Shown: piece by piece, positions 33,148-44,103 of the stretch | Layout: every line of letters begins with the position of its first letter | Numbering within the stretch: position 1 is the stretch's first letter | Assembly (NCBI GenBank): GCA_025062045.1 | Contig: JANXAF010000007.1 | Span: forward strand, 21,454 to 85,453 | Length of the DNA stretch: 64,000 nucleotides | Direction: 5' to 3' | Source: Thermodesulfobacteriota bacterium | GTDB lineage: Bacteria; Desulfobacterota; Syntrophorhabdia; Syntrophorhabdales; JANXAF01 | Notes under the pieces: model-generated | Database searches by the model: none | What the model was told of the DNA's origin: nothing | The model's input: only the letters and a program-made list of their open reading frames with translations | Translations under genes and position numbers: made by a program

Positions 33148-34468
33148 ACTCTTCGTTCCAGGTTTTTTGAGCTATGGCTCTATACTTTTTCGCGTAGTCG
33201 TCTAAAAATTGTGAAAGCTCATTCACTATACTTTCAGCACCTGGATGTGTTGGACTGGCATTGTACTTTCTTACGAGTTCCCTCAACGCTTTGGGGTTAT
33301 CAATGATCATGCAAGGAGTTAGAGGATTGTCCGAAAAGGGCTGATTTGCCCTTATCCCTTTGAAGAAGGGGGAAAGGAGAACCTCTTTGAGCGTCTTGTC
33401 TTTTATGTTATCGACTGCAAAATGAACAAAGACACAAGGCTCCACGTCTCCATTCGCATTTATATGGAAATACTCACGCCCTCCTGCAAGACAACCCTCT
33501 ATGTATGCTCCATCGTTCCAGAAATCGCACAAAAATATAGGGTAGGTGTTTCTTATGACTCTTAATCTCCTCCTTATCTCGTCCCGCTCTTCAGGTAAAA
33601 GCATAAGAGTTGGGTCAGGATTGTGACCGACAGGTATGTACTGAAAATACCATATAACCGATACGCCCTTCTCGACTAGCATCTTTATGAACTCATGGGA
33701 GGATATTTCCAGATAATTTTCCCTTGTCTGCATTATGGAGGCTCCAAAGAGTACACCGTGCCTTTTCAGCCTGTCGAAGACTTCCATGAGCAACTTAAAA
33801 TGTCCTTTTCCTCTTCTTGAATCTGTTCGCTCCTCAAAACCTTCAATACTCACCATGGGGGCCACATTCCCAAGTTCAGAGAGCCTTTTTGCAAGATCCT
33901 CTGTTATTAGAGTACCGTTGGTATATACCTGAAACATAATGTCCCTGTGCTTTTCGTAAAGCTCTAAAAGGTCCTCTCTAAGAAAAGGTTCGCCACCGGA
34001 GATGGTAACAAAGTGGATATGCATCTTTTCGGCCTCGGTAAGTATCCGATCGATAACGTCGTATGGGAGTCCAAAATCCTTTTCATACTCCCCTGAATAG
34101 CATCCATAGCACCTCATATTACATCTCATTGTGGGACTGATGACAAAGAAAAGGGGTGGTCGGAAACCTTCTTTTTTTAAAATTTCGTCCCTTTTCTGTG
34201 TGCCGTAGAGGAGACCTAGGATGAAAAGGTTATATATAATTCTAAACCTGACATTGGGTGCAAGTTCGTAGAGAACCTTTTCTATGAGTTTCGTTGCCGG
34301 ATGTTCGTGAGCCACGTAAGTTTCAAAGCTTTTAAGTATGGGCCTGTACTTTTCTTCCCTGAGGAGTAGGTCCGCAAGCCTTAGGATTTTGGACAAATTC
34401 TTCATCGAGAGCTTGGGCACCATCCTGGCCATAGCTTTTACCAGAAGCTCACTACTTGCAAGCTTCAT
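33137..34468 (-). CDS. radical SAM protein of unknown substrate
   Basis: A 443-residue radical SAM enzyme. About 105 helical residues precede the cluster motif CNMRCYGC (about 114-121), then TISGGEPFLRED, QVYTNGTLI and MVSIEG. A C-terminal region has Cys residues typical of a SPASM-like or auxiliary site (CLAGGREYFHINANGDVEPCVFVHF, then CMIID). The N-terminal extension and the IPVGHNPDP segment suggest a group involved in lipid or cell-wall chemistry, but I cannot name the reaction. It overlaps moeA by 11 bp, so it is transcribed with cofactor genes. A tetraether/membrane-spanning-lipid synthase relative is one possibility only. Confidence 0.75.
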   Translation of the reverse strand: MKLASSELLVKAMARMVPKLSMKNLSKILRLADLLLREEKYRPILKSFETYVAHEHPATKLIEKVLYELAPNVRFRIIYNLFILGLLYGTQKRDEILKKEGFRPPLFFVISPTMRCNMRCYGCYSGEYEKDFGLPYDVIDRILTEAEKMHIHFVTISGGEPFLREDLLELYEKHRDIMFQVYTNGTLITEDLAKRLSELGNVAPMVSIEGFEERTDSRRGKGHFKLLMEVFDRLKRHGVLFGASIMQTRENYLEISSHEFIKMLVEKGVSVIWYFQYIPVGHNPDPTLMLLPEERDEIRRRLRVIRNTYPIFLCDFWNDGAYIEGCLAGGREYFHINANGDVEPCVFVHFAVDNIKDKTLKEVLLSPFFKGIRANQPFSDNPLTPCMIIDNPKALRELVRKYNASPTHPGAESIVNELSQFLDDYAKKYRAIAQKTWNEEYGP

Positions 34469-34523
34469 GGTATCAACCTCCCTGTTTCAAGGCTTGTGGA
34501 GGAATGGAGTAACCTACAAAAAG

Positions 34524-35435
34524 TTATAGGTAGGTGAGCCAGTGTTCGTATTCCTTATGCATGCCCCGTGCGACTTCAAAGAACATCTTCTGAATCTTTG
34601 AAGTGACGGGACCCGGTTTTCCGCTGCCTATCCTTCTTCCGTCTACATTCACCACAGGGGTTACTTCTGCGGCTGTACCGGTGAAAAAGACTTCATCCGC
34701 AATGTAAATCTCGTCCCTGGAAAATCTTTCCTCTCTAACTTCAAAACCCAAATCCCTAGATATCGTGATTATACATTCGCGCGTAATACCTGGAAGGATG
34801 GAAGTGAGAGGGGTCGTCTTTATCACATTCCCCCTCACTATAAACACATTCTCACCACTTGCCTCCGAAACATAGCCTTCCGTGTCGAGCATTATGGCCT
34901 CATCGTAGCCGCAAGCTATTGCTTCCCTTTTTGCCAAGATAGAGTTAACGTACTGTCCGTTAACCTTTGCCTTTGTCATACCGGCATCCACATGGTGCCG
35001 GATGAAAGATGAAATCTTGGCTTTTATCCCATTTTTTAATCCTTCTTCGCCAAGGTAAGCTCCCCATACCCACGATATCACTGCAACCCTAACTTTAAAT
35101 TCTTTCACAAATAGACCCAGCTGGTTACTCTCTATGAATACGAGTGGCCTTATGTAACATTCCCTGAAATTGTTTATCTTCACGATCTCCTTACAGACCT
35201 CTGTGATCTCCTCTTGGGAATACGGAATTTCGATTTCAACTATGTGGGCTGAATCGTAAAGTCTCTTTATATGCTCTTTCAATCTGAAAATCGCGCTTCT
35301 TCCGTCGTAACACTCGTAACATCTTATACCCTCAAAAACCCCGAGACCGTAATGGAGAGTGTGCGTGCACACATGTACTTGTGCTTTGTCCCAATCGACA
35401 AATTTGCCGTCAAACCATATCTTGTCTGCTCTCAT
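34524..35435 (-). CDS. ilvE: branched-chain amino acid aminotransferase
   Basis: A 303-residue class IV aminotransferase that makes or degrades Leu, Ile and Val with PLP. It has the IlvE signatures [36 protein letters not shown] start (residues 5-37), [22 protein letters not shown] with the PLP Lys near 155, and [23 protein letters not shown] later. Length is typical. It overlaps nusB by four bases and ends 55 bp before the radical SAM gene. Confidence 0.93.
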   Translation of the reverse strand: MRADKIWFDGKFVDWDKAQVHVCTHTLHYGLGVFEGIRCYECYDGRSAIFRLKEHIKRLYDSAHIVEIEIPYSQEEITEVCKEIVKINNFRECYIRPLVFIESNQLGLFVKEFKVRVAVISWVWGAYLGEEGLKNGIKAKISSFIRHHVDAGMTKAKVNGQYVNSILAKREAIACGYDEAIMLDTEGYVSEASGENVFIVRGNVIKTTPLTSILPGITRECIITISRDLGFEVREERFSRDEIYIADEVFFTGTAAEVTPVVNVDGRRIGSGKPGPVTSKIQKMFFEVARGMHKEYEHWLTYL

Positions 35436-35851
35436 GAAACGGTCTCCTTCTTGTAATGGGATTTAAATATCGAATCGAGTATCCCGTTTATGAAATCGCC
35501 TGAATCTTCGTTACCGTACTTCTTACCCAACTCTATAGCTTCATCTATTGCAACAAGAGGCGGAACATCTTCCAAGTAAAGCATCTCGTAGATTGCGATT
35601 CTTAAAATGTTTCTGTCAACTAAAGTTATTCTTTCAAGACTCCAGTTTTTCGATGCTTCCCTTATCAGACGATCTATGCTCTCTCTTTCTTTTTTTATGC
35701 CTAATAGAAGTCTTTTCGAATAGTCAACTATGTCCTCTTTGTAAGGAAAAATCTCCACATACTTTACTAGGGCGCTTAGGGGATCTTCTCCTTTTGTTTC
35801 TTGCTGGTAAAGCATCTTCAACGCTAGCTCTCTAGCCTTTCTTCTGCGCAC
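35432..35851 (-). CDS. nusB: transcription antitermination factor NusB
   Basis: A 139-residue NusB, which binds boxA RNA with S10 during antitermination of rRNA operons. Family segments are [14 protein letters not shown] at the start, [23 protein letters not shown] near 70-90, [14 protein letters not shown] and FINGILDSI at the end. The ribH-nusB pairing is common. It overlaps ribH by 28 bp. Confidence 0.93.
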   Translation of the reverse strand: MRRRKARELALKMLYQQETKGEDPLSALVKYVEIFPYKEDIVDYSKRLLLGIKKERESIDRLIREASKNWSLERITLVDRNILRIAIYEMLYLEDVPPLVAIDEAIELGKKYGNEDSGDFINGILDSIFKSHYKKETVS

Positions 35852-36315
35852 AAGCCCTTTTCTTTTAAGAGATTTACCATCTCTATCACCGTTATTGCGG
35901 CATCGTATCCTTTGTTGCCGGATTTCGTGCCCGCTCTTTCTATGGCCTGTTCTATAGTTTCACTTGTTACTATTCCAAAAGCGATGGGTTTTAAAGACTC
36001 CAGAGAAGTAATCGCTATTCCTTTTGCTACCTCCGTCGCTACGTAGTGGAAATGGGGGGTATCACCTTTAATAATTGCTCCTAAGCAGATTATTCCGTCT
36101 ATGTCTTTCCTTTTAGCCAGAAGCTTTGCAACAAGTGGAATCTCAAATGATCCCGGGGTCTTGTAAACTTCTATATCCTTTTCTTCGGCTCCATTCCTTC
36201 GTAATGCATCTAGGGCGCCCTCTAAGAGTCTATCCGTAATGAAACTGTTAAATCTGCTTACAACTATTGCGAATCTGAAACCTCGCGCATCTATCTTCCC
36301 TTCGTAAATTGTCAT
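35824..36315 (-). CDS. ribH: 6,7-dimethyl-8-ribityllumazine synthase
   Basis: A 163-residue lumazine synthase, the next-to-last step of riboflavin synthesis. Conserved segments: [56 protein letters not shown] with the catalytic His near 88, and [16 protein letters not shown]. The gene sits between ribBA and nusB, with a 28-bp overlap with nusB. Confidence 0.95.
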   Translation of the reverse strand: MTIYEGKIDARGFRFAIVVSRFNSFITDRLLEGALDALRRNGAEEKDIEVYKTPGSFEIPLVAKLLAKRKDIDGIICLGAIIKGDTPHFHYVATEVAKGIAITSLESLKPIAFGIVTSETIEQAIERAGTKSGNKGYDAAITVIEMVNLLKEKGLCAEERLES

Positions 36316-36324
36316 TTTAACCCC

Positions 36325-37530
36325 TCAAACGTTATTTAAGATATGCCCCAATTTTCTCCGTTTAGCCTTTAGATACTCAATGTTTTCTTTGTTTGGCTGC
36401 ACTTCTATTGGAATCCTTTCGACAACAGAGAGTCCATATCCTTCGAGACCCTTTATCTTTCTTGGATTGTTTGTGAGAAGTCTCATCTTTGTGACACCAA
36501 GATCCCTAAGAATCTGGGCTCCAATTCCATAGTCTCTAAGATCTGGCGGAAAACCTAACGCCAGATTCGCATCAACTGTGTCGTGGCCTTCATCTTGGAG
36601 GGTATATGCCTTAAGCTTATTTAAAAGTCCTATTCCTCTTCCCTCCTGCTTCATGTAAAGGAAAATACCCTTTCCTTCTCTGTCTATCATTTTCAAAGCA
36701 CATCTTAACTGCTCTCCACAATCACATCTTAATGAACCGAAAATATCCCCGGTTAAGCATTCAGAATGAACCCGTACAAGGGTCGGTTCTTCCGGTTTTA
36801 TTTCACCTTTCACAAGCGCTATGTGCACCTGCATATCGATGAAATTTTCGTAAGCTATCAGCCTAAACTCTCCTGCAAAACTCGTAGGAAGCCTCGTTTC
36901 AACTACCCTTCTTACAAACTTTTCAGTCCGCGTCCTGTACTTTATAAGATCTGCAATTGTCACTATCTTCAGATTGTGTTTCTCTGCAAACTTTTCGAGA
37001 TCCGGAAGCCTGGCCATCGTACCATCTTCTTTCATTATCTCACAGATCACGCCTGCCGGTTTGAGACCGGCAAGTCTTGCAAGATCTACGGAAGCCTCCG
37101 TATGCCCTACTCTTACCAGAACCCCACCTTCTTTTGCGATGATGGGAAAGACATGTCCCGGTCTCGCAAGATCTTCTGGTTTTGTCTTATCATCTATTGC
37201 CACTTTTATGGTTCTTGCCCTGTCATAAGCCGATATACCGGTTGTGACCCCTTCTTTCGCCTCAATTGAGACTGTGAATGCAGTTTTGAAAGGCGATGTG
37301 TTGTCCTTTACCATTAGGGGAAGATCTAATCTTTTAGCCATCTCTTCAGTTATCGTGAGGCAGATAAGGCCACAGGCGTGGCGGGCCATAAAATTTATGG
37401 CCTCGGGTGTTACTTTCTCCGCGGCTATCATGAGATCGCCTTCGTTCTCGCGGTCCTCATCATCTACGATAATGACCATCTTTCCATCTCTTATGTCTTC
37501 GAGTACCTCTTCTATTTTGGCAAGTGGCAT
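36325..37530 (-). CDS. ribBA: bifunctional 3,4-dihydroxy-2-butanone-4-phosphate synthase / GTP cyclohydrolase II
   Basis: A 401-residue two-domain enzyme supplying both precursors of riboflavin. The N-terminal RibB half (about 1-200) has [39 protein letters not shown] and [12 protein letters not shown]. The C-terminal RibA half has [21 protein letters not shown], with the zinc-binding cysteines, then [11 protein letters not shown] and LLTNNPRKI. Length matches normal RibBA. It lies between ribE and ribH. Confidence 0.95.
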   Translation of the reverse strand: MPLAKIEEVLEDIRDGKMVIIVDDEDRENEGDLMIAAEKVTPEAINFMARHACGLICLTITEEMAKRLDLPLMVKDNTSPFKTAFTVSIEAKEGVTTGISAYDRARTIKVAIDDKTKPEDLARPGHVFPIIAKEGGVLVRVGHTEASVDLARLAGLKPAGVICEIMKEDGTMARLPDLEKFAEKHNLKIVTIADLIKYRTRTEKFVRRVVETRLPTSFAGEFRLIAYENFIDMQVHIALVKGEIKPEEPTLVRVHSECLTGDIFGSLRCDCGEQLRCALKMIDREGKGIFLYMKQEGRGIGLLNKLKAYTLQDEGHDTVDANLALGFPPDLRDYGIGAQILRDLGVTKMRLLTNNPRKIKGLEGYGLSVVERIPIEVQPNKENIEYLKAKRRKLGHILNNV

Positions 37531-37532
37531 CT

Positions 37533-38174
37533 TTATCCCTTTATGTAACCGTATTTGAATAGAAACTCGTAATCTATGCCTTTAGGCTCTCGGCAGAACA
37601 GTTTTTCTACGTATTTTCCGATTATATCCGTCTCTATGTTGACCTTTTCTCCCACCCTTTTCGTTTTTATTGTTGTCTTTTGAGCTGTGAATGGCACAAT
37701 ATTTACGCTAAATCTATTATCACTTTGGTCATTGACTGTCAAGCTTATGCCATCGACCGCAATCGATCCCTTTTTTACAACATATCGGGCAATTTCTCTA
37801 GGAATCGCGATTTCTAACTTTATGGAATCGCCGACTGTTCTTTTATCGACTATGGTCCCGACACACTCCACGTGTCCCGTGACTATATGTCCGTGGAGAC
37901 GATCATTTAACTTCAGTGGCCTTTCGAGGTTTACAAGGTCCCCCCTTTTCTTTTCTCCCAAAGTAGTAACTTTTATCGTCTCAAGTGATACGTCACAAAA
38001 GAACGCGTTCTCTTTAAAGCCACAAATTGTAAGACAGACGCCATCTACAGATATGCTTTCGCCTTCCTTCATTTCAGAGATGGGGATGTGCGTTCTGATC
38101 GTCATTCTGAGTGAATTTGAACTTTTCTGTATTTCCAAAACCTCTCCTACGTCCTCAATAATTCCCGTGAACAT
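37533..38174 (-). CDS. ribE: riboflavin synthase, alpha chain
   Basis: A 213-residue riboflavin synthase that dismutates two lumazines to riboflavin. It shows two similar barrel halves: [11 protein letters not shown] with [25 protein letters not shown], and [14 protein letters not shown]. The frame extends to ATG 38198, but the universal N-terminus [10 protein letters not shown] starts at 38174, which has a GGAGGG just upstream. The start lies inside ribD (20-bp overlap), suggesting coupled translation. Confidence 0.93.
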   Translation of the reverse strand: MFTGIIEDVGEVLEIQKSSNSLRMTIRTHIPISEMKEGESISVDGVCLTICGFKENAFFCDVSLETIKVTTLGEKKRGDLVNLERPLKLNDRLHGHIVTGHVECVGTIVDKRTVGDSIKLEIAIPREIARYVVKKGSIAVDGISLTVNDQSDNRFSVNIVPFTAQKTTIKTKRVGEKVNIETDIIGKYVEKLFCREPKGIDYEFLFKYGYIKG

Positions 38175-39255
38175 AGCCCTCCACACAGATATCGCCATTT
38201 ATCATTCTTACTTTGTCTATCCTCGCACGGTAAGCGTTTTTTAGAAATTCCACACCCTCCCCACCGATAAGGGGTAAGGCCTCTTTTCCTCCTATGAAGA
38301 TGGGTGAGTAAAAAAGGATGAATTTATCTACCAGGCCTTCTTTAAGCAAACTTCCATTTATCTCCGCCCCACCCTCCACGAGTACGCTCATTATTTCCCT
38401 CTCGTAAAGCTCCCTGGCCAGTTCCTTGAGTGAAACTCTTCCCGATTCGTCTTTTCTTATTTTTACGATCTCTATACCCATCGATGTAAGCTTAGATTCT
38501 TTGTCCTGTCTCGATTCGCAGGTAAAGATCATCGTTTTGAACTGGTTTGCACTTCTTACAATATTCGAAGATATGGGAATCCGGAGCTTTGTGTCGAGAA
38601 CTATTCTTACAGGTATTTTTTTTGGTTTATCGACCCTCGGCACAAGCATCGGATTATCTACGATAACAGTATTTATACCCACCAGTATACCGTCTACCTT
38701 TTCGCGGATTGTATTTACGTATTTTCTTGACTCCTCACTCGATATCCATTTGGAATCGCGCGTTTTCGTAGCAATTTTGCCGTCCAGGCTCAAGGCCGAT
38801 TTTACGATGAAAAATGGCCTTCTCTTCTCCATGTTTACGATAAATACCTCATTAAGCTTCTTCGACTCCTTTTCAAGGACTCCCATCTTTAAGGAAATCC
38901 CAGCTTCTTTGAGGGCCTCGATCCCCTTTCCATTCACTTTGGGGTTTGGATCTAACATAGATATGACAACCTTCGATATGTTTGCCTTTATGATTTCCGG
39001 AACACAAGGCGGGGTCTTTCCATGGTGGACGCATGGTTCCAGATTGACGTAAAGGGTTGATCCTTTTAGATCTTCCTTTGCACTTTTTATCGCAACGATT
39101 TCGGCATGGGGCGAACCTGCCTTTTTGTGATAACCCTTCCCTATAATCCGGCCATCTTTGACTATCACAGCTCCAACCATAGGGTTTGGAGAAACCAAGC
39201 CTTCACCTCTTTTTGCGAGCTTTAAAGCCAGTCTCATGTAGTGTTCGTCGTTCAC
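38155..39255 (-). CDS. ribD: bifunctional diaminohydroxyphosphoribosylaminopyrimidine deaminase / reductase
   Basis: A 366-residue RibD. The N-terminal deaminase domain has the zinc motifs PHAEIVAI near 48 and [12 protein letters not shown] near 73. The C-terminal reductase domain (about 145-366) has [37 protein letters not shown] and [14 protein letters not shown]. It catalyses two successive steps of riboflavin synthesis. It overlaps nrdR by four bases. Confidence 0.94.
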   Translation of the reverse strand: MNDEHYMRLALKLAKRGEGLVSPNPMVGAVIVKDGRIIGKGYHKKAGSPHAEIVAIKSAKEDLKGSTLYVNLEPCVHHGKTPPCVPEIIKANISKVVISMLDPNPKVNGKGIEALKEAGISLKMGVLEKESKKLNEVFIVNMEKRRPFFIVKSALSLDGKIATKTRDSKWISSEESRKYVNTIREKVDGILVGINTVIVDNPMLVPRVDKPKKIPVRIVLDTKLRIPISSNIVRSANQFKTMIFTCESRQDKESKLTSMGIEIVKIRKDESGRVSLKELARELYEREIMSVLVEGGAEINGSLLKEGLVDKFILFYSPIFIGGKEALPLIGGEGVEFLKNAYRARIDKVRMINGDICVEGYVHGNY

Positions 39256-39731
39256 GCCTTCTTCTCCCTCGCTTCTTCCCTTTTGAGCAATAGGTTTTTA
39301 AGTTCCTCCATGAATTCGTTTATATCTTTGAACTGCCTATAAACGGACGCAAACCTAACGTATGCGATATCGTCGAGTTTTTTAAGTTCGTCCATTACCA
39401 TCTCACCTATGTCCTTCGCGCTCACTTCCCTCTCTCCTCTTTCCAGAAGGTTGTACTCTATCCGAGAAACTATCCTTTCGAGGGATGCTATACTTATGGG
39501 TCTTTTCTCGCAAGCTTTTTTTAGTCCGGCCAGAATCTTGGTTCTGTCGAAGGCCTCCCTCCTTCCATCTTTCTTTATAACCATCGGAAGACCTTCCTCA
39601 ACTCTTTCGCTTGTTGTGAATCTCTTTCCACATTTCAGGCATTCTCTCTTTCTCTTTATTGAGTCGAGCTCCTTTGTCAATCTCGAATCCAGGACTCTAC
39701 TTTCTAAGTGGCCGCAGTAAGGACATTTCAT
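39252..39731 (-). CDS. nrdR: transcriptional repressor NrdR
   Basis: A 159-residue NrdR, the ATP/dATP-sensing repressor of ribonucleotide reductase genes. The N-terminal zinc ribbon is MKCPYCG plus [13 protein letters not shown] (about 34-46). The ATP-cone follows, with [28 protein letters not shown] near 51-78. Length and order are typical. No NrdR box was searched for outside this window; ribonucleotide reductase is not encoded here. Confidence 0.95.
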   Translation of the reverse strand: MKCPYCGHLESRVLDSRLTKELDSIKRKRECLKCGKRFTTSERVEEGLPMVIKKDGRREAFDRTKILAGLKKACEKRPISIASLERIVSRIEYNLLERGEREVSAKDIGEMVMDELKKLDDIAYVRFASVYRQFKDINEFMEELKNLLLKREEAREKKA

Positions 39732-39733
39732 TT

Positions 39734-40177
39734 TTAGATCTTTTTGAGATCGATCCCCGCTTCAGAAATCATATCGAGGGAAAGTTCATCAGGATAACCA
39801 TCCTCGTAAAAGACTGAGATTATTCCAGCGTTTATAAGCATCTTCATGCATATGGAACACGGAAGGTGCGTAGAGTAAAGAATGCCATCCTTTATTGAGA
39901 CACCATGGTATGCTGCCTGTATTATGGCATTCTGTTCCGCGTGAAGCCCACGGCAAAGTTCGTGCCTTTCCCCAGAGGCAATCTGGAGCTTCTCCCTGAG
40001 ACACCCTTTTTCGCTACAATGTGTAAGATTCGTTGGTGCTCCGTTGTATCCAGTAGAAAGTATTCTTCGGTCCTTGACTATTATTGCTCCAACCTTCCTT
40101 CTTACGCATGTTGAACGTTTGGAAACGATCCTTGCGATTTCCATGAAATAAGAGTCCCAGCTTGGCCGGTTGTCCAT
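39734..40177 (-). CDS. deoxycytidylate (dCMP) deaminase, ComEB-like
   Basis: A 147-residue zinc-dependent deaminase. The catalytic motifs are LHAEQNAI (His and Glu, near 74) and [10 protein letters not shown] (the two zinc Cys, near 104). [18 protein letters not shown] and [15 protein letters not shown] near residues 18-52 are typical of dCMP deaminase, which feeds dUMP to thymidylate synthesis. It lies between glyA and nrdR, a nucleotide-linked neighbourhood. Confidence 0.9.
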   Translation of the reverse strand: MDNRPSWDSYFMEIARIVSKRSTCVRRKVGAIIVKDRRILSTGYNGAPTNLTHCSEKGCLREKLQIASGERHELCRGLHAEQNAIIQAAYHGVSIKDGILYSTHLPCSICMKMLINAGIISVFYEDGYPDELSLDMISEAGIDLKKI

Positions 40178-41434
40178 TTACGATTCTAGAAAGTTGGAAT
40201 AGATAGGAAATCTGCTGCAGAGCTCGCGAACCTTTTCTTTTATCTCTTTTCTTATCTCTTTATTGTTTATGTCGCTTAGGACCTCTTCAATGAAGGTAGC
40301 TATGATTTTCATCTCTTCTCCCTTCATCCCCCGCGCGGTGACAGCGGGAGCTCCAAGCCTTATACCGCTTGTCACAAAGGGACTCCTCTTGTCAAAGGGG
40401 ATAAGATTCTTGTTTACCATTATTCCGCTCTCCTCTAAAGCCTCTTGAGCCTCCTTGCCGGTTACGTTCTTTTCTGTAAGATCAACAAGAAAGAGATGAG
40501 TGTCTGTACCCCCGGAAACTATACGGTAATTCAACCTTTTCATCTCAGAACACAAAACCTTCGTGTTTTTTATTATCTGCTCCTGGTACCTTTTAAATTC
40601 CTCTGTCATCGCATTTTTTAGAGCTACTGCTTTTGCCGCAATCACATGCATAAGAGGGCCACCCTGGATTCCAGGGAAAACGGCAGCATCTATGGCCTTC
40701 GCAAACTTCTTTTTACAGAGGATTATTCCTCCTCGGGGGCCTCTTAATGTCTTATGGGTTGTTGTTGTAACAAAATCTGCGTACGGACACGGATTTGGAT
40801 GGAAGCCCGCTGCCACAAGCCCGGCAATATGGGCCATGTCTACCATAAGGTAAGCACCTATTTTGTCCGCAATCTCCCGGAACCTTTCAAAATCTATTAT
40901 TCTCGAATAGGAACTTGCTCCTGTCACAATCATCTTCGGTTTTTCTTTTATTGCTATCCTTTCTATTTCGTCATAATCGAGTAGCTCTGTCTCCCTAGAA
41001 ACCCCATAAGTCACAGTCTGATACAGTTTTCCAGAAAAGCTAGCCGCCTGTCCATGAGTTAAATGTCCCCCGTGGGATATATCAAGACCCATTATCTTAT
41101 CACCCGGATTAAGCACCGCGTAGTAAACAGCCATGTTCGCATTTGTGCCCGAATGCGGCTGAACGTTAGCGTGTTCTGCGCCAAAAAGCTCTTTTGCCCT
41201 TTCTATAGCTATCTGTTCTATTTCGTCCAAGTAGGTGCAACCACTGTAATAACGTTTTTTAGGGTATCCTTCCGCGTATTTATTGGTAAGCACACTCCCT
41301 TGGGCTATGAGTATCTCTTCCTCTACGTAATTTTCCGAAGGGATCAAAACGAGGCTAAATTCTTCCCTTTGGAGTTCCTTTTTTATAAGCTCGTAGATTA
41401 CTTCGTCTTTCTCTTTCAACTTTTTAAGGAACAT
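40178..41434 (-). CDS. glyA: serine hydroxymethyltransferase
   Basis: A 418-residue PLP enzyme that interconverts serine and glycine and charges tetrahydrofolate with a one-carbon unit. Segments include [60 protein letters not shown] and [13 protein letters not shown] with the PLP Lys near 226. The frame starts at GTG 41446, but ATG 41434, preceded by GGAAGGGAG, is preferred. It overlaps the end of rpiB by 19 bp. Confidence 0.94.
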   Translation of the reverse strand: MFLKKLKEKDEVIYELIKKELQREEFSLVLIPSENYVEEEILIAQGSVLTNKYAEGYPKKRYYSGCTYLDEIEQIAIERAKELFGAEHANVQPHSGTNANMAVYYAVLNPGDKIMGLDISHGGHLTHGQAASFSGKLYQTVTYGVSRETELLDYDEIERIAIKEKPKMIVTGASSYSRIIDFERFREIADKIGAYLMVDMAHIAGLVAAGFHPNPCPYADFVTTTTHKTLRGPRGGIILCKKKFAKAIDAAVFPGIQGGPLMHVIAAKAVALKNAMTEEFKRYQEQIIKNTKVLCSEMKRLNYRIVSGGTDTHLFLVDLTEKNVTGKEAQEALEESGIMVNKNLIPFDKRSPFVTSGIRLGAPAVTARGMKGEEMKIIATFIEEVLSDINNKEIRKEIKEKVRELCSRFPIYSNFLES

Positions 41435-41871
41435 CTCCCTTCCCACTCTTCAATTTTTTTTATCCTTTGGGCGTGTCTCCCTCCGTCAAATTCCGTCTTG
41501 AGCCACGTCTTAACTATTTCTAGGGCCAGTTCCTTCGCTGTCATTCTCGCACCGAGAACTAAAACGTTGCTGTTTAGGTGTTTTCTGCTCTGAATTGCAC
41601 CGTAAAGATCGTATACCAAGGCGGCTCTTATTTTTTTTACTTTATTCGCAACCACGCACATCCCTATCCCTGTCCCGCAAACGAGTATACCCTTTTCGGC
41701 CTCGCCTTTGGATACAAACTTTGCTGCTTTAAAGCCGAAATCTGGATAGTCACAGGGACTCTCATCGTAGGTTCCAACATCCACTATTTCATGGCCCAAC
41801 CTTTGAAGCTCAATTTTTAAAAATTCTTTAAGTCCGAATCCTGCATGGTCAGAACCAACAACTATTCTCAT
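41416..41871 (-). CDS. rpiB: ribose 5-phosphate isomerase B
   Basis: A 151-residue RpiB, which interconverts ribose 5-phosphate and ribulose 5-phosphate. Family segments are [15 protein letters not shown] at the start, [11 protein letters not shown] near 42, [17 protein letters not shown] near 62-78 with the catalytic Cys, and [13 protein letters not shown]. It overlaps fabF upstream by four bases and glyA downstream. Confidence 0.94.
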   Translation of the reverse strand: MRIVVGSDHAGFGLKEFLKIELQRLGHEIVDVGTYDESPCDYPDFGFKAAKFVSKGEAEKGILVCGTGIGMCVVANKVKKIRAALVYDLYGAIQSRKHLNSNVLVLGARMTAKELALEIVKTWLKTEFDGGRHAQRIKKIEEWEGRCSLKS

Positions 41872-43109
41872 CCTTCAAATCTTCTGAAAACAAGAACGGA
41901 ATTAGTTCCACCAAAGCCAAAAGAGTTGGACATAGCAATGTTTATCCTTTTCTCTCTGGCCACATTTGGCACATAGTCTAAATCACATTCCGGATCCGGA
42001 TTTTCGTAATTTATGGTGGGAGGACAAACATTGTCCCTTATACTTAAGACGGTGAAAATGGCCTCCACTGCTCCTGCTGCACCCAAAAGGTGACCTATCA
42101 TCGATTTTGTAGAACTTACTGGAATTTTATAGGCGTAATCCCCGAAAACCTTTTTTATCGCCAAAGTCTCTATGGCATCATTGAGATCCGTAGAAGTGCC
42201 GTGGGCGTTTATGTAGTCCACATCCTCAGGGTTTATCTTCCCATCCCTCAGTGCCATCTGCATACATTTTATGAATCCCTCACCGTCAGGACACGGTGCG
42301 GTAATATGGTAAGCATCTGCATTGTACCCGTACCCTATAAGTTCAGCATAGATTTTGGCATTCCTTTTTTTTGCATGCTCTAGCTCTTCAAGAACCATAA
42401 TACCTGCCCCTTCAGCTACAACAAAACCGTCCCTTTCCCGGTCGAAGGGCCTCGACGCCTTATGAGGAGGATCATTTCGTGTCGAAAGGGCCTTCATCGC
42501 GTTAAAGCCCCCTATCGTGAGAGGTGTGAGATTTGCCTCTGTTCCTCCCGCTATTACTACATCTGCATCTCCGTACTGGACTATCCTTAGACCTTCACCT
42601 ATAGAATGGGATCCTGTCGCACATGCCGTAACGATGCAGAGATTTGGACCTTTAAGTCCATACTTCATAGCAATGTGGCCGGATGCTTCGTTGGCGATGA
42701 GCATGGGGATAAAGAAAGGAGATATCCTAGAAGGCCCTTTTTCCAAAAGAACCTTGTGGTAATGTTCCAGTGTCGGAAGTCCGCCTAGCCCCGTACCAAC
42801 AACCACACCTACTCTGTCTGGATCTTCCCGAGAGAAGTCTATACCTGAATCTTCAACGGCTATCTTAGTTGCCACGAGCGCATACTGGATAAAAAGATCC
42901 ATCCTTTTTATATCTTTTGGACTTAAGTATTCCTCTGGTTTGAAATCTTTTACCTCTCCTGCTATTTTCGTCTCGTGGTGTGTCGTGTCGAATCTTGTTA
43001 TGTAGGAAATGCCTGATTCTCCGTTTAGGATTCTCTTCCAGACATTATCTATCCCAATGCCCAGTGGTGTTACAAGTCCAACTCCAGTAACTACTACCCT
43101 GCGTCTCAT
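41868..43109 (-). CDS. fabF: 3-oxoacyl-[acyl-carrier-protein] synthase II
   Basis: A 413-residue condensing enzyme that elongates acyl-ACP. The Cys-His-His triad is visible: [15 protein letters not shown] (Cys near 165), [11 protein letters not shown] (His near 304) and [16 protein letters not shown] (His near 340). The N-terminus [16 protein letters not shown] is canonical. It follows acpP by one base. Confidence 0.95.
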   Translation of the reverse strand: MRRRVVVTGVGLVTPLGIGIDNVWKRILNGESGISYITRFDTTHHETKIAGEVKDFKPEEYLSPKDIKRMDLFIQYALVATKIAVEDSGIDFSREDPDRVGVVVGTGLGGLPTLEHYHKVLLEKGPSRISPFFIPMLIANEASGHIAMKYGLKGPNLCIVTACATGSHSIGEGLRIVQYGDADVVIAGGTEANLTPLTIGGFNAMKALSTRNDPPHKASRPFDRERDGFVVAEGAGIMVLEELEHAKKRNAKIYAELIGYGYNADAYHITAPCPDGEGFIKCMQMALRDGKINPEDVDYINAHGTSTDLNDAIETLAIKKVFGDYAYKIPVSSTKSMIGHLLGAAGAVEAIFTVLSIRDNVCPPTINYENPDPECDLDYVPNVAREKRINIAMSNSFGFGGTNSVLVFRRFEG

Positions 43110-43110
43110 C

Positions 43111-43353
43111 CTATCCCTTCGCCTTTATGTGTTCCTCAATGTAACGTATCGCGTCGCCAACAGTCTCTATTTTTTCCGCATCCTCATCAGGTATCTCAAT
43201 CCCGTACTCATCTTCAAAGGCCATTATCAATTCTACGATGTCGAGTGAATCAGCCCCTAAATCGTCGATGAACTTAGCTTCCGGTGTCACCTCCGCTTCG
43301 CTAACTCCCAATTGTTCAACTATGATTTTTTTTACTCTTTCTGCAACTGTCAT
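43111..43353 (-). CDS. acpP: acyl carrier protein
   Basis: An 80-residue acidic acyl carrier protein. The phosphopantetheine attachment Ser is in [19 protein letters not shown] (Ser near 37). Length and charge are typical. It lies between fabG and fabF, the usual order, and starts 24 bp after fabG. Confidence 0.96.
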   Translation of the reverse strand: MTVAERVKKIIVEQLGVSEAEVTPEAKFIDDLGADSLDIVELIMAFEDEYGIEIPDEDAEKIETVGDAIRYIEEHIKAKG

Positions 43354-43377
43354 TTACCCACCTCCTCTTCATTGTAT

Positions 43378-44103
43378 TTACATGTATAACCCGCCACTTA
43401 CGTTTATCACCTCTCCGGTGATGTAGCTGCTATATTCGGATAACAGAAAATAGACGACCTTTGCAACCTCAATAGGTTCTCCAGGCCTTTTTAGGGGGAT
43501 CATCCGAATCATCTCTTCTTTGATCTTCTCATTTAGGCTATTTGTCATATCTGTTTTTATGAATCCAGGGGCGATGGCGTTTACCCTTATGTTCCGATCC
43601 GCATACTCTTTTGCAACGCTCTTTGTAAATCCTATTATACCTGCCTTTGATGCGGCATAGTTGGCTTGGCCCGCATTTCCCATGATTCCTGCAATGGAGC
43701 TTATGTTCACGATAGCGCCACCTGTTTTTATCATGTATTTTAGAACTGCCTTCGTGCAGTTAAACACACCCTTAAGATTAACGGACATTACCCTCTCCCA
43801 ATCTTCCTCCTTCATCCGAACAAGGAGCCGATCCTGGGTTATACCTGCGTTGTTGACGAGATTGTCTATCCTTTTCATCTCTTTAAACACGTAGTCCACA
43901 CTATCTTCGACAGACCTCCAATCGCTCACATCCACCCTGCAGAATATTGCATTCCTCCCCATATTTTTTACATCATTTGCGGTGTCAGAACCATCAAGCA
44001 CATCGAATATAGCTACATCTCCTCCTTTCTCCGCCAAAAAAAGGGCAATTGCCCTTCCTATACCTTTTGCTCCACCAGTCACAATAGTTACGGTTCCTTT
44101 CAT
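43378..44103 (-). CDS. fabG: 3-oxoacyl-[acyl-carrier-protein] reductase
   Basis: A 241-residue short-chain dehydrogenase that reduces 3-oxoacyl-ACP with NADPH. The cofactor motif is TGGAKGIGRAIA, the NNAGITQDRLL and the catalytic Ser-Tyr-Lys (NISSIAGIMGNAGQANYAASKAG) are intact, and the C-terminus GEVINVSGGLYM is canonical. The frame can extend to 44157, but ATG 44103 overlaps the fabD stop as ATGA and has AAGGAG upstream. The shorter start is preferred. Confidence 0.94.
   Translation of the reverse strand: MKGTVTIVTGGAKGIGRAIALFLAEKGGDVAIFDVLDGSDTANDVKNMGRNAIFCRVDVSDWRSVEDSVDYVFKEMKRIDNLVNNAGITQDRLLVRMKEEDWERVMSVNLKGVFNCTKAVLKYMIKTGGAIVNISSIAGIMGNAGQANYAASKAGIIGFTKSVAKEYADRNIRVNAIAPGFIKTDMTNSLNEKIKEEMIRMIPLKRPGEPIEVAKVVYFLLSEYSSYITGEVINVSGGLYM

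Noticed and set aside
38426..39052. 208-residue open frame on the plus strand
   Set aside because: It lies wholly antisense to ribD, whose motifs are intact, and the translation is Ser/Phe/Ile-rich with no family pattern.
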